The notes beneath the pieces are model-generated. The model worked only from the letters and a program-made list of their open reading frames with translations, ran no database searches and was not told the DNA's origin. Below are positions 8,524-16,940 of a stretch of DNA of 64,000 bases, in pieces (the stretch's first letter is position 1; each line of letters starts with the position of its first letter). The position numbers were made by a program, and so were the translations under genes. Location of the stretch: assembly GCA_016192435.1 (NCBI GenBank), contig JACPUD010000100.1:1-64000 (forward strand), given 5' to 3'. This DNA comes from Rhodocyclales bacterium (GTDB taxonomy: Bacteria; Pseudomonadota; Gammaproteobacteria; Burkholderiales; Rhodocyclaceae).

Positions 8524-10563
8524 TTACGCTGAGTCGCCGCCGAAGAAGCCGATGGCGATCATCACCAGCAGGCTCAGGCCGAAGGCGATCAGCAGCAGGC
8601 CGAGAATCTTCGAGGCCAGCGTGAAGGGCCGCGACGGCGCATCCACCAGATAGTTCTCCAACTCGCCGGTTTCGACCAGGCGCTGGTACTGCGCGGCGTG
8701 CTCGTGCCTGAACTCCTCCAGCGACTGGGTGCCGGTGAACATCACCACGTCCGGCGGCGGCAGCTTGTCGGGGCGGAAGTGGTTGTTGAAGAAATGCACC
8801 GTGAACAGGAACACCGCCGCGAGGAAGGCTTCCTCGCCGTGCACCACCGCCGCGATATTGAACACCCAGCCGGGGGCATACGCTGCCACGACATGCGGGA
8901 AGGCCAGCATCATGCCGCTGCCGCCGATGATCGCCATACCCCAGAACACCGCCCAGTAGTCGAACTTCTCCCAATAGGACCAGCGCTCGATGGCCGGACG
9001 CGGGCCCTTGCCGACGAACCACTTGAACATGCCGATCATGTCGTGCATGTCCTTCCAGTTCGGCACGAAGGAATCCGGGCCGAATATCTTGAAGTCCTTC
9101 CACCGGCGCGCGATGTTGATCGACACCGCGATCAGGTGGATGAAGAAGATGCCGAGCATGGTGAAGGCGGCGACGCGATGCACCAGACCGGCCGTTCTGG
9201 GTCCGTTGAAAGCCGCCATGACCGCTTTCGCCCAGCCGGTCTCGGCGTAGAACGCCGACATTCCGGTCAGCACCAGGGTCATCACGCTGATCGCGAACAG
9301 CAGGTGGGCCAAGCGCCACGCCGGGCCGAAACGCCGCACATGCCGGACGGGGCCCTCGGCCCTGCGTTCGACGAGCGCGAGTTCTTCCTTGGGCAATTCA
9401 TGGGTGCGGATATGCCAGCGGTTCTTGCCCTGCCTGCGGTCCGCGTATTCGCGATACCACCAGAGCATGGAATGCGCCCAGAAGAAGGCGAACACCCCGG
9501 CCAGCAAGGCGATCATGAATTTGGTGGTGAGCCAGATTTCGGGATAGGCGGCATAGTCGTGGCTGTTGCCGTGCGGACTGAAACTGACGAAGCCGGCAGT
9601 GGCCAGGGGCACGTCCTTCTTGCCGCTGTGGCATTCCTGGCAGGATTCCAGGCGGTTCTCCGGATGCATCCTGGCCTTGGGGTTCTTCGACGGCTCGACG
9701 TCATGGCTGCCATGGCAGTCGAAGCACTTCGCCGTGTAGGTGAAGCCGAGCGTGGTGACCTTGCCGTGATAGGTGGCGCGGTAGGACTCGTAGGCATCCT
9801 CGTGGCAGTTGCCGCAGCCGGCGGTGACGGCCAGCTTGAACGCGTTCGACGAACTGTTCACGACCTTGTGTGCGGTGTGGCAATCGGCGCAGTCCGCGGA
9901 TTTCGCATTGTGCTTCTGCTTCATTTCCCTGCCGTGCGCGGACTTGCCCCAGGTCTTCACCTGGTCGGTGTGGCACTTGCCGCACAGATCCGGGATGCCC
10001 AAGTGCCAATTGGTGCGCGCCGGCGAGCCGCGCGGCGGCACTTTGAAACTGTGGACGTTGTGGCAATCGTTGCACGAGGCGTTGGCCCGCGTCGGATCGT
10101 CCTGATTCGGCCGCGCGTGATAGGAGCTTCGATAGCTTTCGATGCTCTCGGTCACGAGGCGGAAGCGGCGCCGTTCTCCGGCCACTTTCTCACGGATTGC
10201 AGCCTCGCCCAGCGTCTGGTGGCACTTGACGCAATCGGGCCGGTTTTCGCCGAGCGTCTTCTTGTGCGGCGTCGAGCTGTCGTGAATTTCCAGATGGCAG
10301 GCGATGCACTCCATGTCCGCGTGCACGCTCGCGGCGAATTGTTCCGGGGCGACCGCCTGCAGCGCGCGCTTCTCGCCGTCGGCGGCGGGCACTTGCAGTT
10401 TGCCCTTTTTGCCGTCGTGGCAGGAAAGGCAAGCCGCGTTACCCAGGCCGGATTGCGCCGCGGCATCCTTTTCGGCGGCAGTTGCGAGGAATCCGCCCGA
10501 AATGCCGGCGGCGACATGAAGCGCGACAGCCATGAGCCAGGCTGCCAAGCTGTTGCTACGCAT
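8524..10563 (-). CDS. Nine-haem cytochrome c fused to cytochrome b (CbcL-like quinone oxidoreductase)
   Basis: A 679-residue inner-membrane protein. After an N-terminal signal/anchor helix there are nine CxxCH haem sites (about residues 45, 86, 111, 164, 194, 225, 250, 280, 308). A cytochrome b561/HydC-FdnI-like domain with about five or six helices follows (347-670), with helix histidines in FWAHSML, WRLAHLL, LVHRVAAF, FFIHLI and FTVHFF as candidate b-haem ligands. This is the domain order and c-haem number reported for Geobacter CbcL, which passes electrons between menaquinone and periplasmic cytochromes during low-potential Fe(III) respiration. It is the last gene of the cytochrome cluster. 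Function by homology is likely; direction of electron flow is not known. Confidence 0.82.
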   Translation of the reverse strand: MRSNSLAAWLMAVALHVAAGISGGFLATAAEKDAAAQSGLGNAACLSCHDGKKGKLQVPAADGEKRALQAVAPEQFAASVHADMECIACHLEIHDSSTPHKKTLGENRPDCVKCHQTLGEAAIREKVAGERRRFRLVTESIESYRSSYHARPNQDDPTRANASCNDCHNVHSFKVPPRGSPARTNWHLGIPDLCGKCHTDQVKTWGKSAHGREMKQKHNAKSADCADCHTAHKVVNSSSNAFKLAVTAGCGNCHEDAYESYRATYHGKVTTLGFTYTAKCFDCHGSHDVEPSKNPKARMHPENRLESCQECHSGKKDVPLATAGFVSFSPHGNSHDYAAYPEIWLTTKFMIALLAGVFAFFWAHSMLWWYREYADRRQGKNRWHIRTHELPKEELALVERRAEGPVRHVRRFGPAWRLAHLLFAISVMTLVLTGMSAFYAETGWAKAVMAAFNGPRTAGLVHRVAAFTMLGIFFIHLIAVSINIARRWKDFKIFGPDSFVPNWKDMHDMIGMFKWFVGKGPRPAIERWSYWEKFDYWAVFWGMAIIGGSGMMLAFPHVVAAYAPGWVFNIAAVVHGEEAFLAAVFLFTVHFFNNHFRPDKLPPPDVVMFTGTQSLEEFRHEHAAQYQRLVETGELENYLVDAPSRPFTLASKILGLLLIAFGLSLLVMIAIGFFGGDSA

Positions 10564-10691
10564 GATTTGCCTTCTCCGAAGCCGATCCAGCCCTTTCGGG
10601 TGCGCCAGCCGGAGCCCGTCGCGACTTGCCGCCGAGCCTTCCGGCTATCCTGCCGGCGACCGCCGCAGCGGCGCCGGCACCTTGCGTTCGA

Positions 10692-11036
10692 TCAGTGCGA
10701 GAGAATCCACTGCGCGACGTTCTTCAGCTTGGCCGGGTCGCGCGTCTTGATGATCTTGTGCTCTTCTTCCGTGCCATCGTCGAGCTTGACCTTGTTGCCG
10801 CTGGTCATGTTCTTGATCGCCTTTTCCTCGCCTTCGGGCTTGCCCTTGTACTTGGCTGCAATCTTCTTCATCGAGGGGCCCTTGCCGTTCTTCGTCGCGG
10901 AGTGGCACTTGAAGCACTTGTTGGCCTCCATCAGTTCCTCGGCCGCGGCCGCGTCGACGGCGGCATGAACGGGGGCCAGCGCCATCAGGGAGAAGCACAG
11001 CGATCCGGCCAGCACGTGGGAAGTTTTGATCTTCAT
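10692..11036 (-). CDS. Periplasmic monohaem cytochrome c (MtoD-like), paralogue 2
   Basis: A 114-residue exported cytochrome. The signal peptide ends near APVHA, one haem site is CFKCH (41-45), and the C-terminal helix is KNVAQWILSH. Its sequence parallels the monohaem gene at 16416: IAAKYKGK, then VKLDDGTEEEH, then the end helix. The Met ligand usual in class I cytochromes is not conserved between the two, whereas a His in EEEH/EEDH is. The start ATG has AAGGAGCTTTC upstream, which rules out the longer frame. Probably a small electron shuttle in the periplasm. Confidence 0.85.
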   Translation of the reverse strand: MKIKTSHVLAGSLCFSLMALAPVHAAVDAAAAEELMEANKCFKCHSATKNGKGPSMKKIAAKYKGKPEGEEKAIKNMTSGNKVKLDDGTEEEHKIIKTRDPAKLKNVAQWILSH

Positions 11037-11086
11037 GAAAGCTCCTTGATAAGTTGTCCGAAATCCGAATAGATCAACCGGCGGTT

Positions 11087-11109
11087 GCCGTGGCGCCAGC
11101 ACCGACTTT
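11087..11109 (-). repeat. Dispersed two-part repeat, copy B
   Basis: On the minus strand it reads AAAGTCGGTGCTGGC, GCC, ACGGC. It lies between the tetrahaem cytochrome and monohaem cytochrome genes and departs from the common pattern by two bases in the first block. Confidence 0.75.
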
Positions 11110-11139
11110 CAGGGCATCCTGTGCCGTCAGTACCCGAAG

Positions 11140-12450
11140 CTAATGACGTTCCGGCAAGCCTTGTATGTGGGCCAGGATGTCCGCGATCACCTTGCGGTCC
11201 AGTTCGCGCAAGGCGGGCATGGCTTCGTCGGGATGTCCATTGAGTATCTTGTGCAGGCTCTCCCACGGGTTCGCCCTGGCTTCACGGCTGAGGGTGCGCT
11301 TCGCGGTGAAATGGCCGTCGAGGCCGTGGCAGCCGGCGCAGATGGCCCGGTAGTGCGCCGCGCCGCGGTCGGCATCGCCACGCGAAAGCCGGGTACGGGG
11401 ATCGATCGCGGCGTCCATGTCGGTCTGCCCCTGGCTGACGAAGTTCGCCAGGTCGAGCAGGTCGCGGTACTTCAGCACGGCGCCGTAAAGATGGGTGCCG
11501 TTGCGCAGGATGCCCATGATCTGCTCGGGATCGGCGCCCGCCATGGCGCGGATGCCTTTGATCCCGGTTGCATGGATGCCGCTGGCGTATTCGCCCTGGT
11601 TGCCCTTGTAATCGAAGCCGTGGCATTCCTTGCAGCGCCAGGTCATGGCCGGCGCATTGGCATAGTAGGCCTTGGGCGGATAGGCAGGATGCGGCAGCGC
11701 CTGCCCCGGCCCTCCCGCATGGATTTGCCAGTCATCGTAGAGGCGGCCGCCATTGACGATCGAGGCAACCAGATTGACGCTGGGCAGGGTCTGCAGGTAA
11801 GCCAGCATTTTTGCCGCCGCATCCTCGCCCAGGGTGCGCAGGGCCGGCATTCTGCCGCCCGGATGGCCGTTCAGGATGACGTGCAGGATTTCGTGGGGGC
11901 GCTGGCGCGCGCCGTCGCCGAGTGGGGGTATTTCGCGCAGGCGGTCGCCGTCGAGGCCATGGCAGGTTGCGCAGGCCGAGGCAAAGAGCTTGCCGAAAAT
12001 CGGCACGGCGGACTTCGCCCGCCGCGCCGTTTCGACCAGGCTTTGCATATCGACCTGGCCATAGGCGATGAAGTTGGCAAGATCCTTCCGGTCGCTTTCG
12101 TGCAGCAGTTCCGTGTAATCGTGGTTGGCGTCCCTCAGCACGGCTGTTATCGCCGCGGGATCGGTGTTGCGCCGGCCGCGGATGCCGGCGACGCCGTGCC
12201 GGCCCTTGTAGTCCCAGCCGTGGCATTCGCTGCAGCGCCAGGTATCGGCCGCCGCCACGCGCACCTGCTTGGTCTTGAACGCGGGATTCGGATGATTCGG
12301 CAGGCGCTCTTTCGACTCGCGGCTCCAGTTGTCGTAGAGCCGGCCGCCGCGCACGATGGACGCGGCGTCCGCCGTTGCCGCGGCGCCTGCCGGTACTGCG
12401 GCCACGCTGGTCATGAATGCCGCCAGTGCGGCCAAGGCTACCCGTTTCAT
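11140..12450 (-). CDS. Tetrahaem cytochrome c with internal duplication
   Basis: A 436-residue exported protein (signal peptide MKRVALAALAAFMTSVAAVP) made of two copies of a roughly 200-residue di-haem unit (about 31-230 and 231-436). Each unit starts with GGRLYD-x-W, then WRC-x-ECHG-(W/F)-DYKG, then a second haem in C-(A)-x-CHGLDG, and ends with a class I-like helix near LNGHP-x-x-x-MPALR. Haem sites are near 73, 160, 273 and 371. The MPAL segments could supply Met ligands for the second haem of each unit. It lies inside the electron-transfer cluster and is probably a periplasmic electron carrier. Confidence 0.82.
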   Translation of the reverse strand: MKRVALAALAAFMTSVAAVPAGAAATADAASIVRGGRLYDNWSRESKERLPNHPNPAFKTKQVRVAAADTWRCSECHGWDYKGRHGVAGIRGRRNTDPAAITAVLRDANHDYTELLHESDRKDLANFIAYGQVDMQSLVETARRAKSAVPIFGKLFASACATCHGLDGDRLREIPPLGDGARQRPHEILHVILNGHPGGRMPALRTLGEDAAAKMLAYLQTLPSVNLVASIVNGGRLYDDWQIHAGGPGQALPHPAYPPKAYYANAPAMTWRCKECHGFDYKGNQGEYASGIHATGIKGIRAMAGADPEQIMGILRNGTHLYGAVLKYRDLLDLANFVSQGQTDMDAAIDPRTRLSRGDADRGAAHYRAICAGCHGLDGHFTAKRTLSREARANPWESLHKILNGHPDEAMPALRELDRKVIADILAHIQGLPERH

Positions 12451-12603
12451 TTTCCGTTTCCCTTCGCGAGCCCCGCTATCCGACATCTCTTGGCAGACTG
12501 GTGGTCGGAAAGCCGGGGCCGAACGCCATCCAATCGGGGGCTGGACTGAAAGCATGCCTGCGGCGGCCTGGTGGTGGCATGGCCGGCGAAGCCAACCCGT
12601 GTC

Positions 12604-12625
12604 CGCCGTGTCGCCAGCGCCAACT
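12604..12625 (-). repeat. Dispersed two-part repeat, copy C
   Basis: Minus strand AGTTGGCGCTGGC, GAC, ACGGCG. Intergenic, between the mtoB-like stop and the tetrahaem cytochrome start, directly beside a GC-rich hairpin. Confidence 0.8.
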
Positions 12626-12629
12626 ATTG

Positions 12630-12664
12630 CGCGCGGCACCGGTGTCGCGTCCCGGTGCCGCGCG
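12630..12664 (-). terminator. 13-bp hairpin just after mtoB
   Basis: CGCGCGGCACCGG pairs perfectly with CCGGTGCCGCGCG around a nine-base loop, ten bases beyond the mtoB stop. No U-run follows in the direction of transcription. It may stop transcription partly or protect the 3' end of the upstream mRNA, setting lower expression of the genes that follow. Confidence 0.5.
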
Positions 12665-12673
12665 TGGTCAGGC

Positions 12674-14794
12674 TCAGAAGCCGAAACCGACGCCCATCAT
12701 CAGCGTGTGATAGCCGCCGGTCAGGGCGGTATAGGAGTCGTCCTTGTTGTAGTCATAGACGTAGGAGGCCTTGAGCTTGAGGTTCTTCTTGAGCTGGTAA
12801 TCGACGCCGAGGTTCAGGCTGTGCACCGCGCTGCTGATGCTGCCGTCGACGGTGGGCAGTTCGGCCAGGATCAGGCCGCTGGCAACGTTGCCCTTCGACC
12901 GGGACCAGGTGTACCCGCCGTTCCAGCGCAACTCGTCGCTCACCTGCCAGTCGCCGCCCAGATTGAGGACGTAGGTATCGATCTTGTAAGTGGAGCGATC
13001 GCGCGTGAGGAAATTCAGCGTGGTCGCGTTGCCGACACCCGGCTCGAAGCGCCGACGATCGGAGGACAGGTAATAGCTGGCGAAGTCGTCCTGCATCCAC
13101 GACAGACTGGCGTGCGTATTGATCCATTCGCTGACCGGCAGATTGAGCGAAATGCCCGCCGCTTCCTGGGTCTTGTCGAGATCCTGGGTGATCGACGTGG
13201 TCGCCACGCTGGCCGCGATATTGTTGAAGAAGGCATTGTTGGCGTTCTTGTTTTCCTTGTGGTTGTAGTAGCCGCTCACCAGCATGCCGTTGGCCGCCGC
13301 ATAGCTGAGCTTGGCCTTCAGGTTGAAGGCCTTTTCCGGCTCGGTGACCATGCCTGTTTCATTGGCCCAGACATAGGACGGAATCACGCGCAGTATCACT
13401 CCCGGCATCGGGCGTGCGATCCAGTTGACATACAGCTCGTCCGACACGGTGTTGTCCTTGTACAGCGAGCGCTGCGGCTGAATCGATCCGCCGGCGGCGG
13501 CCGTGGACCAGGTCAGGTTGCGGTCCTTGTCTTCGCGCTTCCAGCCGGCCGTCACGGTCGATTTCAGCGCCGTGGGGCGGAAGGTGGCCGCAAGCCCGTA
13601 GTTCAGAGACCTTATCCGGTCGATGCGCACGCCCAGTTGCTGGTTCGCCGCGGCGTTGAGCAGGCCGACCGCCGGGAAGGTCGAATCGTTGTCGCGGTTG
13701 TTGTACTTGACGAAGCCTTCGAGGCCAACGCCCGTCAGCGCGTTCGAGGTGACGTTGAGGTAGGCGCTGTTGGTGGTGATCTTGCCGGTGTTGTAGCCGT
13801 TGGTCTGCTGGATCTGGGCAAACGAATCCTGATCCAGCACCGACAGCCCATAGCCTGCCGCCACCGCCGTGCTGCCGTAGTTCTTGGCGAAGCGGAAATT
13901 GTTCGTGACCAGGGTGCTGTCGGGAACGAAGTGCAGCGGCCGGGTCAGGCCGCCTGCGCTCAAGAGGAAGGTCGCCGACGCGAAATCGGCCATGCCGAGG
14001 TTCCTCGCCTTGTTGTCGAACTTCTCGACCGAGCCCTCGTAGCCCAGATTGAATCCGCCCGGCGATCCGTTGAGGCTGACCGTGTAGCGGTTCATTCTTT
14101 CGTCGACCGGCATGTCGAAGCCGCGCCAGCGGGTCGTGACGGCGCCCGTGATGTCGCCGCCGCCCGTCACATAGCTGGCAAAGCGGTTGCCGTCGCGCTT
14201 GTAGCCGTCGTAGTTGATGGCCGCCGCCAGCGAGTTGCCGAACAACGCCGGCTTGAGCGCAAGTCCCAGGCCATAGGTGCTGCGGTCGATCTTGTACAGC
14301 GTCTGGCCCGGCGAATCGTTGTTGAACAGCGCGACGTAGCCGCTGTTGGCGCTGACATAGGTCGGGTCGGTGCCGCCGGCGACCGCATTCGGGTTGTAGC
14401 GGAAGCCGAGACCGCCGGTCGCCGAGCGGAAGTTCGTGTAATAGCCGGTGAAGCCCAGCGTGTCCGAATTGGCCTTGACCTTGCCGCGGTGGTTGTGGGC
14501 GCCGAAGCCCTCGCGCTCGAGCTCGAATACATTGCGCTGGGCGTTCCTGCCGACGATGTTCAGGTCGAGATCGAGGTAGCTGCCGCTGCGCTGGTCGCCG
14601 CCCATGCCCTGCTGGTAGTTGTAGCGTTCGAGAAACTGCGTGCTGTTGGTGCCGGCTCCCTTGAAATAATCGAAGCTGTACAGCTTCGCCGTCGCCTCGC
14701 CGGAGAAGACCGCTCCCTCGGCGGCGTGCAGGGGCGCGCCGAAGGCGCTCGCCACGGCCACAACCATGACTTTCATCTGTGTTTTCGAATTCAT
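12674..14794 (-). CDS. mtoB: MtrB/PioB/MtoB-family outer-membrane porin of the electron conduit
   Basis: A 706-residue outer-membrane beta-barrel. It has a signal peptide (cleavage near APLHAAEG), alternating aromatic/hydrophobic strands throughout and a terminal Phe (MMGVGFGF) as in barrels inserted by the Bam machinery. Family members sheath a decahaem cytochrome so electrons can cross the outer membrane. The Cys-x-x-Cys seen near the N-terminus of some MtrB proteins is absent. It starts 18 bases after the decahaem gene stop, so the two are surely translated from one mRNA. No surface decahaem (MtrC/OmcA type) gene is present, which resembles Mto/Pio clusters of Fe(II) oxidisers. Confidence 0.9.
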   Translation of the reverse strand: MNSKTQMKVMVVAVASAFGAPLHAAEGAVFSGEATAKLYSFDYFKGAGTNSTQFLERYNYQQGMGGDQRSGSYLDLDLNIVGRNAQRNVFELEREGFGAHNHRGKVKANSDTLGFTGYYTNFRSATGGLGFRYNPNAVAGGTDPTYVSANSGYVALFNNDSPGQTLYKIDRSTYGLGLALKPALFGNSLAAAINYDGYKRDGNRFASYVTGGGDITGAVTTRWRGFDMPVDERMNRYTVSLNGSPGGFNLGYEGSVEKFDNKARNLGMADFASATFLLSAGGLTRPLHFVPDSTLVTNNFRFAKNYGSTAVAAGYGLSVLDQDSFAQIQQTNGYNTGKITTNSAYLNVTSNALTGVGLEGFVKYNNRDNDSTFPAVGLLNAAANQQLGVRIDRIRSLNYGLAATFRPTALKSTVTAGWKREDKDRNLTWSTAAAGGSIQPQRSLYKDNTVSDELYVNWIARPMPGVILRVIPSYVWANETGMVTEPEKAFNLKAKLSYAAANGMLVSGYYNHKENKNANNAFFNNIAASVATTSITQDLDKTQEAAGISLNLPVSEWINTHASLSWMQDDFASYYLSSDRRRFEPGVGNATTLNFLTRDRSTYKIDTYVLNLGGDWQVSDELRWNGGYTWSRSKGNVASGLILAELPTVDGSISSAVHSLNLGVDYQLKKNLKLKASYVYDYNKDDSYTALTGGYHTLMMGVGFGF

Positions 14795-14812
14795 GATGTT
14801 TTCCTCAAGGTC

Positions 14813-15682
14813 TCAGAATCTCAGATGCTGGTCGGCGGAGCTGCCATGAATCGTGCCGTGGCAACTCGAACAGTCCCGCAACACCGCCCCGGTGATCCGT
14901 TGCGCGTTGCTCACCGTGCCTGCCTGGCCATGACGGTTGCCGGCAACCGAATGGCATTGCAGGCACTGCATCGGCTGGGCGACGCTCAGCAAGCGCTTGT
15001 TCGGCGAGCCGTGCGGATCGTGGCAGTTCTTGCAGTCTTCAGCGGCAGGCGGATGTTCGAAGGCGTGCGGGCCGCGCACGGCCTGGTGGCAGGAAGTGCA
15101 TTGCGCCGTGGCGGCGCCCAGGGTGGCCTGCTTCGAGGCGTGCGGATCGTGGCAGCCGGTGCAGGTGGCGCCGCCTTCCTTGACCGGGTGGTGCGAGACC
15201 ATGCTGAACTTGGCCAGCACGTCCTGGTGGCAGGTGGCGCACAGCGCGGTGGTCTTGCCGCCCTTTTCCATGCCGGCATTGAGCGTCTTGACCTTCGGCG
15301 TGTGATTGCCGTGGCAATCGCGGCACTGCACACCGGCCTTGTTGTGTTCGGCGATGGCGAAGTGCATGCGGCGCTTGTCGCTTTCGTGGCAGGCGAGACA
15401 CTCGGCCGATTCGGGCTTGGTCGCGACCACCTTGGGCGGCTTCGCGCTGCCCTTGGCTTTTTCGCGCGCCTCGTGGGCCTTGGCGTGATCGCCCGCATTG
15501 AGGTGGCAGCTGTTGCATTCGCCGTGGAAGGCGTGCGAGGTGTTCGCCTCGGTCTTGTGACATTCAACGCACTGGTCACCTTTGATCGGGGCGGCCTTCG
15601 CCGCCATGGGCGCTGCCGCCCAGGCGCCGGCCTGCAGGGCGCCTCCGAGGATAACCGCCAGCAACACGGCAAGACGTCTCAT
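14813..15682 (-). CDS. mtoA: Decahaem cytochrome c, MtrA/MtoA/PioA family
   Basis: A 289-residue exported cytochrome with ten CxxCH sites (about residues 38, 56, 95, 120, 148, 174, 195, 217, 240, 271) after a signal peptide ending near AGAWAAA. Two halves of five haems each follow the MtrA pattern, with closely spaced sites and frequent upstream His residues as distal ligands. Length is near Shewanella MtrA (about 330). It should sit inside the MtoB barrel and carry electrons across the outer membrane. The assignment to the Mto branch over the Mtr branch rests on cluster content, not on a phylogeny. Confidence 0.92.
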   Translation of the reverse strand: MRRLAVLLAVILGGALQAGAWAAAPMAAKAAPIKGDQCVECHKTEANTSHAFHGECNSCHLNAGDHAKAHEAREKAKGSAKPPKVVATKPESAECLACHESDKRRMHFAIAEHNKAGVQCRDCHGNHTPKVKTLNAGMEKGGKTTALCATCHQDVLAKFSMVSHHPVKEGGATCTGCHDPHASKQATLGAATAQCTSCHQAVRGPHAFEHPPAAEDCKNCHDPHGSPNKRLLSVAQPMQCLQCHSVAGNRHGQAGTVSNAQRITGAVLRDCSSCHGTIHGSSADQHLRF

Positions 15683-15782
15683 GGCTTACTCCTTCTGTTT
15701 AAGTTCAAATCGATCGAAACCGCGTAGCCCCACGCTGCGCGACAGGCGCAATCGGGGCGCAATCCATTCCTGATATTCCGGA

Positions 15783-16397
15783 TCATTTGCCGGCCGCCAG
15801 CTTGGCCTTCAGTTCCGAAGGTCCGTCGGCCCCGACCGGCTCCTTGTGGGCGATGCCGAAGTGGCATTCGATGCAGGTCTTGCCGTCGAGCTTGGCCTTG
15901 GCGTGGCGCCGCTGCGCCTTTTCGGTCTGCTTTTCGGGATCCATCGAATCGATGTGGTGGCAGTTGCGGCACTCGATCGAATCGGTGGTCACCATGCGCG
16001 CCCAGGCCCGGCTGGCCAGTTCGTAGCGCTTGGCCTCGAACTTCTCGGGCGTGTCGATGACGCCGGTGAGCTTGCCCCAGACTTCGCCGGAAGCCTGGAT
16101 CTTGCGCGCCACCTTGTGCACCCAGTCCTTCGGCACGTGACAGTCCGAACACACGGCGCGCACGCCGGTACGGTTCGCGTAGTGGATGGTCTTCTTGTAT
16201 TCCTGGTACACCGTGTCGCGCATCTCGTGACAGCCGGTGCAGAACTCAAGGGTGTTGGTGGCTTCCATGGCGGTATTGAAGCCGCCCCAGAAAATGATGC
16301 CGGCAACGAAGAAGCTGCTGCCCACCGTGAGCAGGGAATACTTGACGCAGGGTGTGCGCAATGCGGCCCAGAAGCGGGCCAGCCAGGCGATCTTCAT
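15783..16397 (-). CDS. NapC/NirT/CymA-family tetrahaem quinol dehydrogenase
   Basis: A 204-residue inner-membrane protein: one N-terminal anchor helix (about 18-42), then four CxxCH sites (53, 83, 143, 175) in the periplasm. The first site is FCTGCHEM, followed by the HVP of the second (CSDCHVPKD), as in the NapC/NirT family. These proteins exchange electrons between the quinone pool and periplasmic carriers; CymA or ImoA fills this place in Mtr and Mto systems. It lies 100 bases upstream of the decahaem gene and 18 bases after the monohaem gene. Confidence 0.92.
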   Translation of the reverse strand: MKIAWLARFWAALRTPCVKYSLLTVGSSFFVAGIIFWGGFNTAMEATNTLEFCTGCHEMRDTVYQEYKKTIHYANRTGVRAVCSDCHVPKDWVHKVARKIQASGEVWGKLTGVIDTPEKFEAKRYELASRAWARMVTTDSIECRNCHHIDSMDPEKQTEKAQRRHAKAKLDGKTCIECHFGIAHKEPVGADGPSELKAKLAAGK

Positions 16398-16415
16398 GAT
16401 GTCCCTCGGCGCCGG

Positions 16416-16739
16416 TCAGCGCGAGAGTATCCATTGCACCAGATTCTTTATCCTTGCCTCGCTGCGCACCTTCACCGCGCCGTGGTCTTCCTCCACGCCG
16501 TCGATCTTGACCTTGCTCGGCACCGTCACGTGTTTGGTCAGCTTGGCCTCGGCCTCGGCCTTGCCCTTGTACTTGGCGGCGACTTCCTTGTAGGCCGGGC
16601 CGTCCTTCTTCTTGTCTACGCTATGGCACTTGAGGCACTTGCTGTCTTCCAGCAAGGCCAGCGCGTCGGCCTCGTCGACGGCATGGGCGGGAACTGCAAC
16701 GGCAAGGCTGCAAGCAAGAACGGCAAGATGGCGCTTCAT
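16416..16739 (-). CDS. Periplasmic monohaem cytochrome c (MtoD-like), paralogue 1
   Basis: A 107-residue exported cytochrome: signal peptide to about residue 20, haem site CLKCH (35-39) and C-terminal helix IKNLVQWILSR. After the signal peptide there is no Met at all, so the usual His/Met haem ligation is impossible. The His in VEEDHGAV, conserved in the paralogue at 10692, is the obvious candidate for the sixth ligand. It is the first gene of the cytochrome cluster, with an upstream region of about 200 bases carrying a palindrome. ATG at 16739 was chosen for its AAGGGGATC ribosome site. Confidence 0.85.
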   Translation of the reverse strand: MKRHLAVLACSLAVAVPAHAVDEADALALLEDSKCLKCHSVDKKKDGPAYKEVAAKYKGKAEAEAKLTKHVTVPSKVKIDGVEEDHGAVKVRSEARIKNLVQWILSR

Positions 16740-16894
16740 GATCCGGATCCCCTTCAAGTTGAATTGCGCAGCTTCGGCCCGTCTTGTCGCGCCACTTCGG
16801 CGTGGCGATCAGGGCTTCGGCGTTGACATTGACATTGCAGGGGATTCTGAACTTTTTCGGCACTGCACCATATCGGCCAGGGCTTAAAGTTTTT

Positions 16895-16910
16895 GTAGGA
16901 ATAGTCCTAC
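16895..16910. promoter_or_regulatory. Palindrome GTAGGA-N4-TCCTAC, candidate response-regulator site
   Basis: A perfect 6+6 inverted repeat around ATAG lies in the 201-base gap between the regulator gene stop and the first cytochrome gene. LuxR/NarL-type regulators usually bind short inverted repeats of this size. Binding by the adjacent regulator is an inference. Confidence 0.45.
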
Positions 16911-16940
16911 CGCAGGAAAGGCCTGCGCCGGCTGTCGGCG

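Noticed and set aside
12356-15727. Very long open frame on the plus strand opposite the cytochrome genes
   Set aside because: It mirrors real genes with many CxxCH sites and signal peptides on the other strand; high GC at third codon positions keeps antisense frames open.
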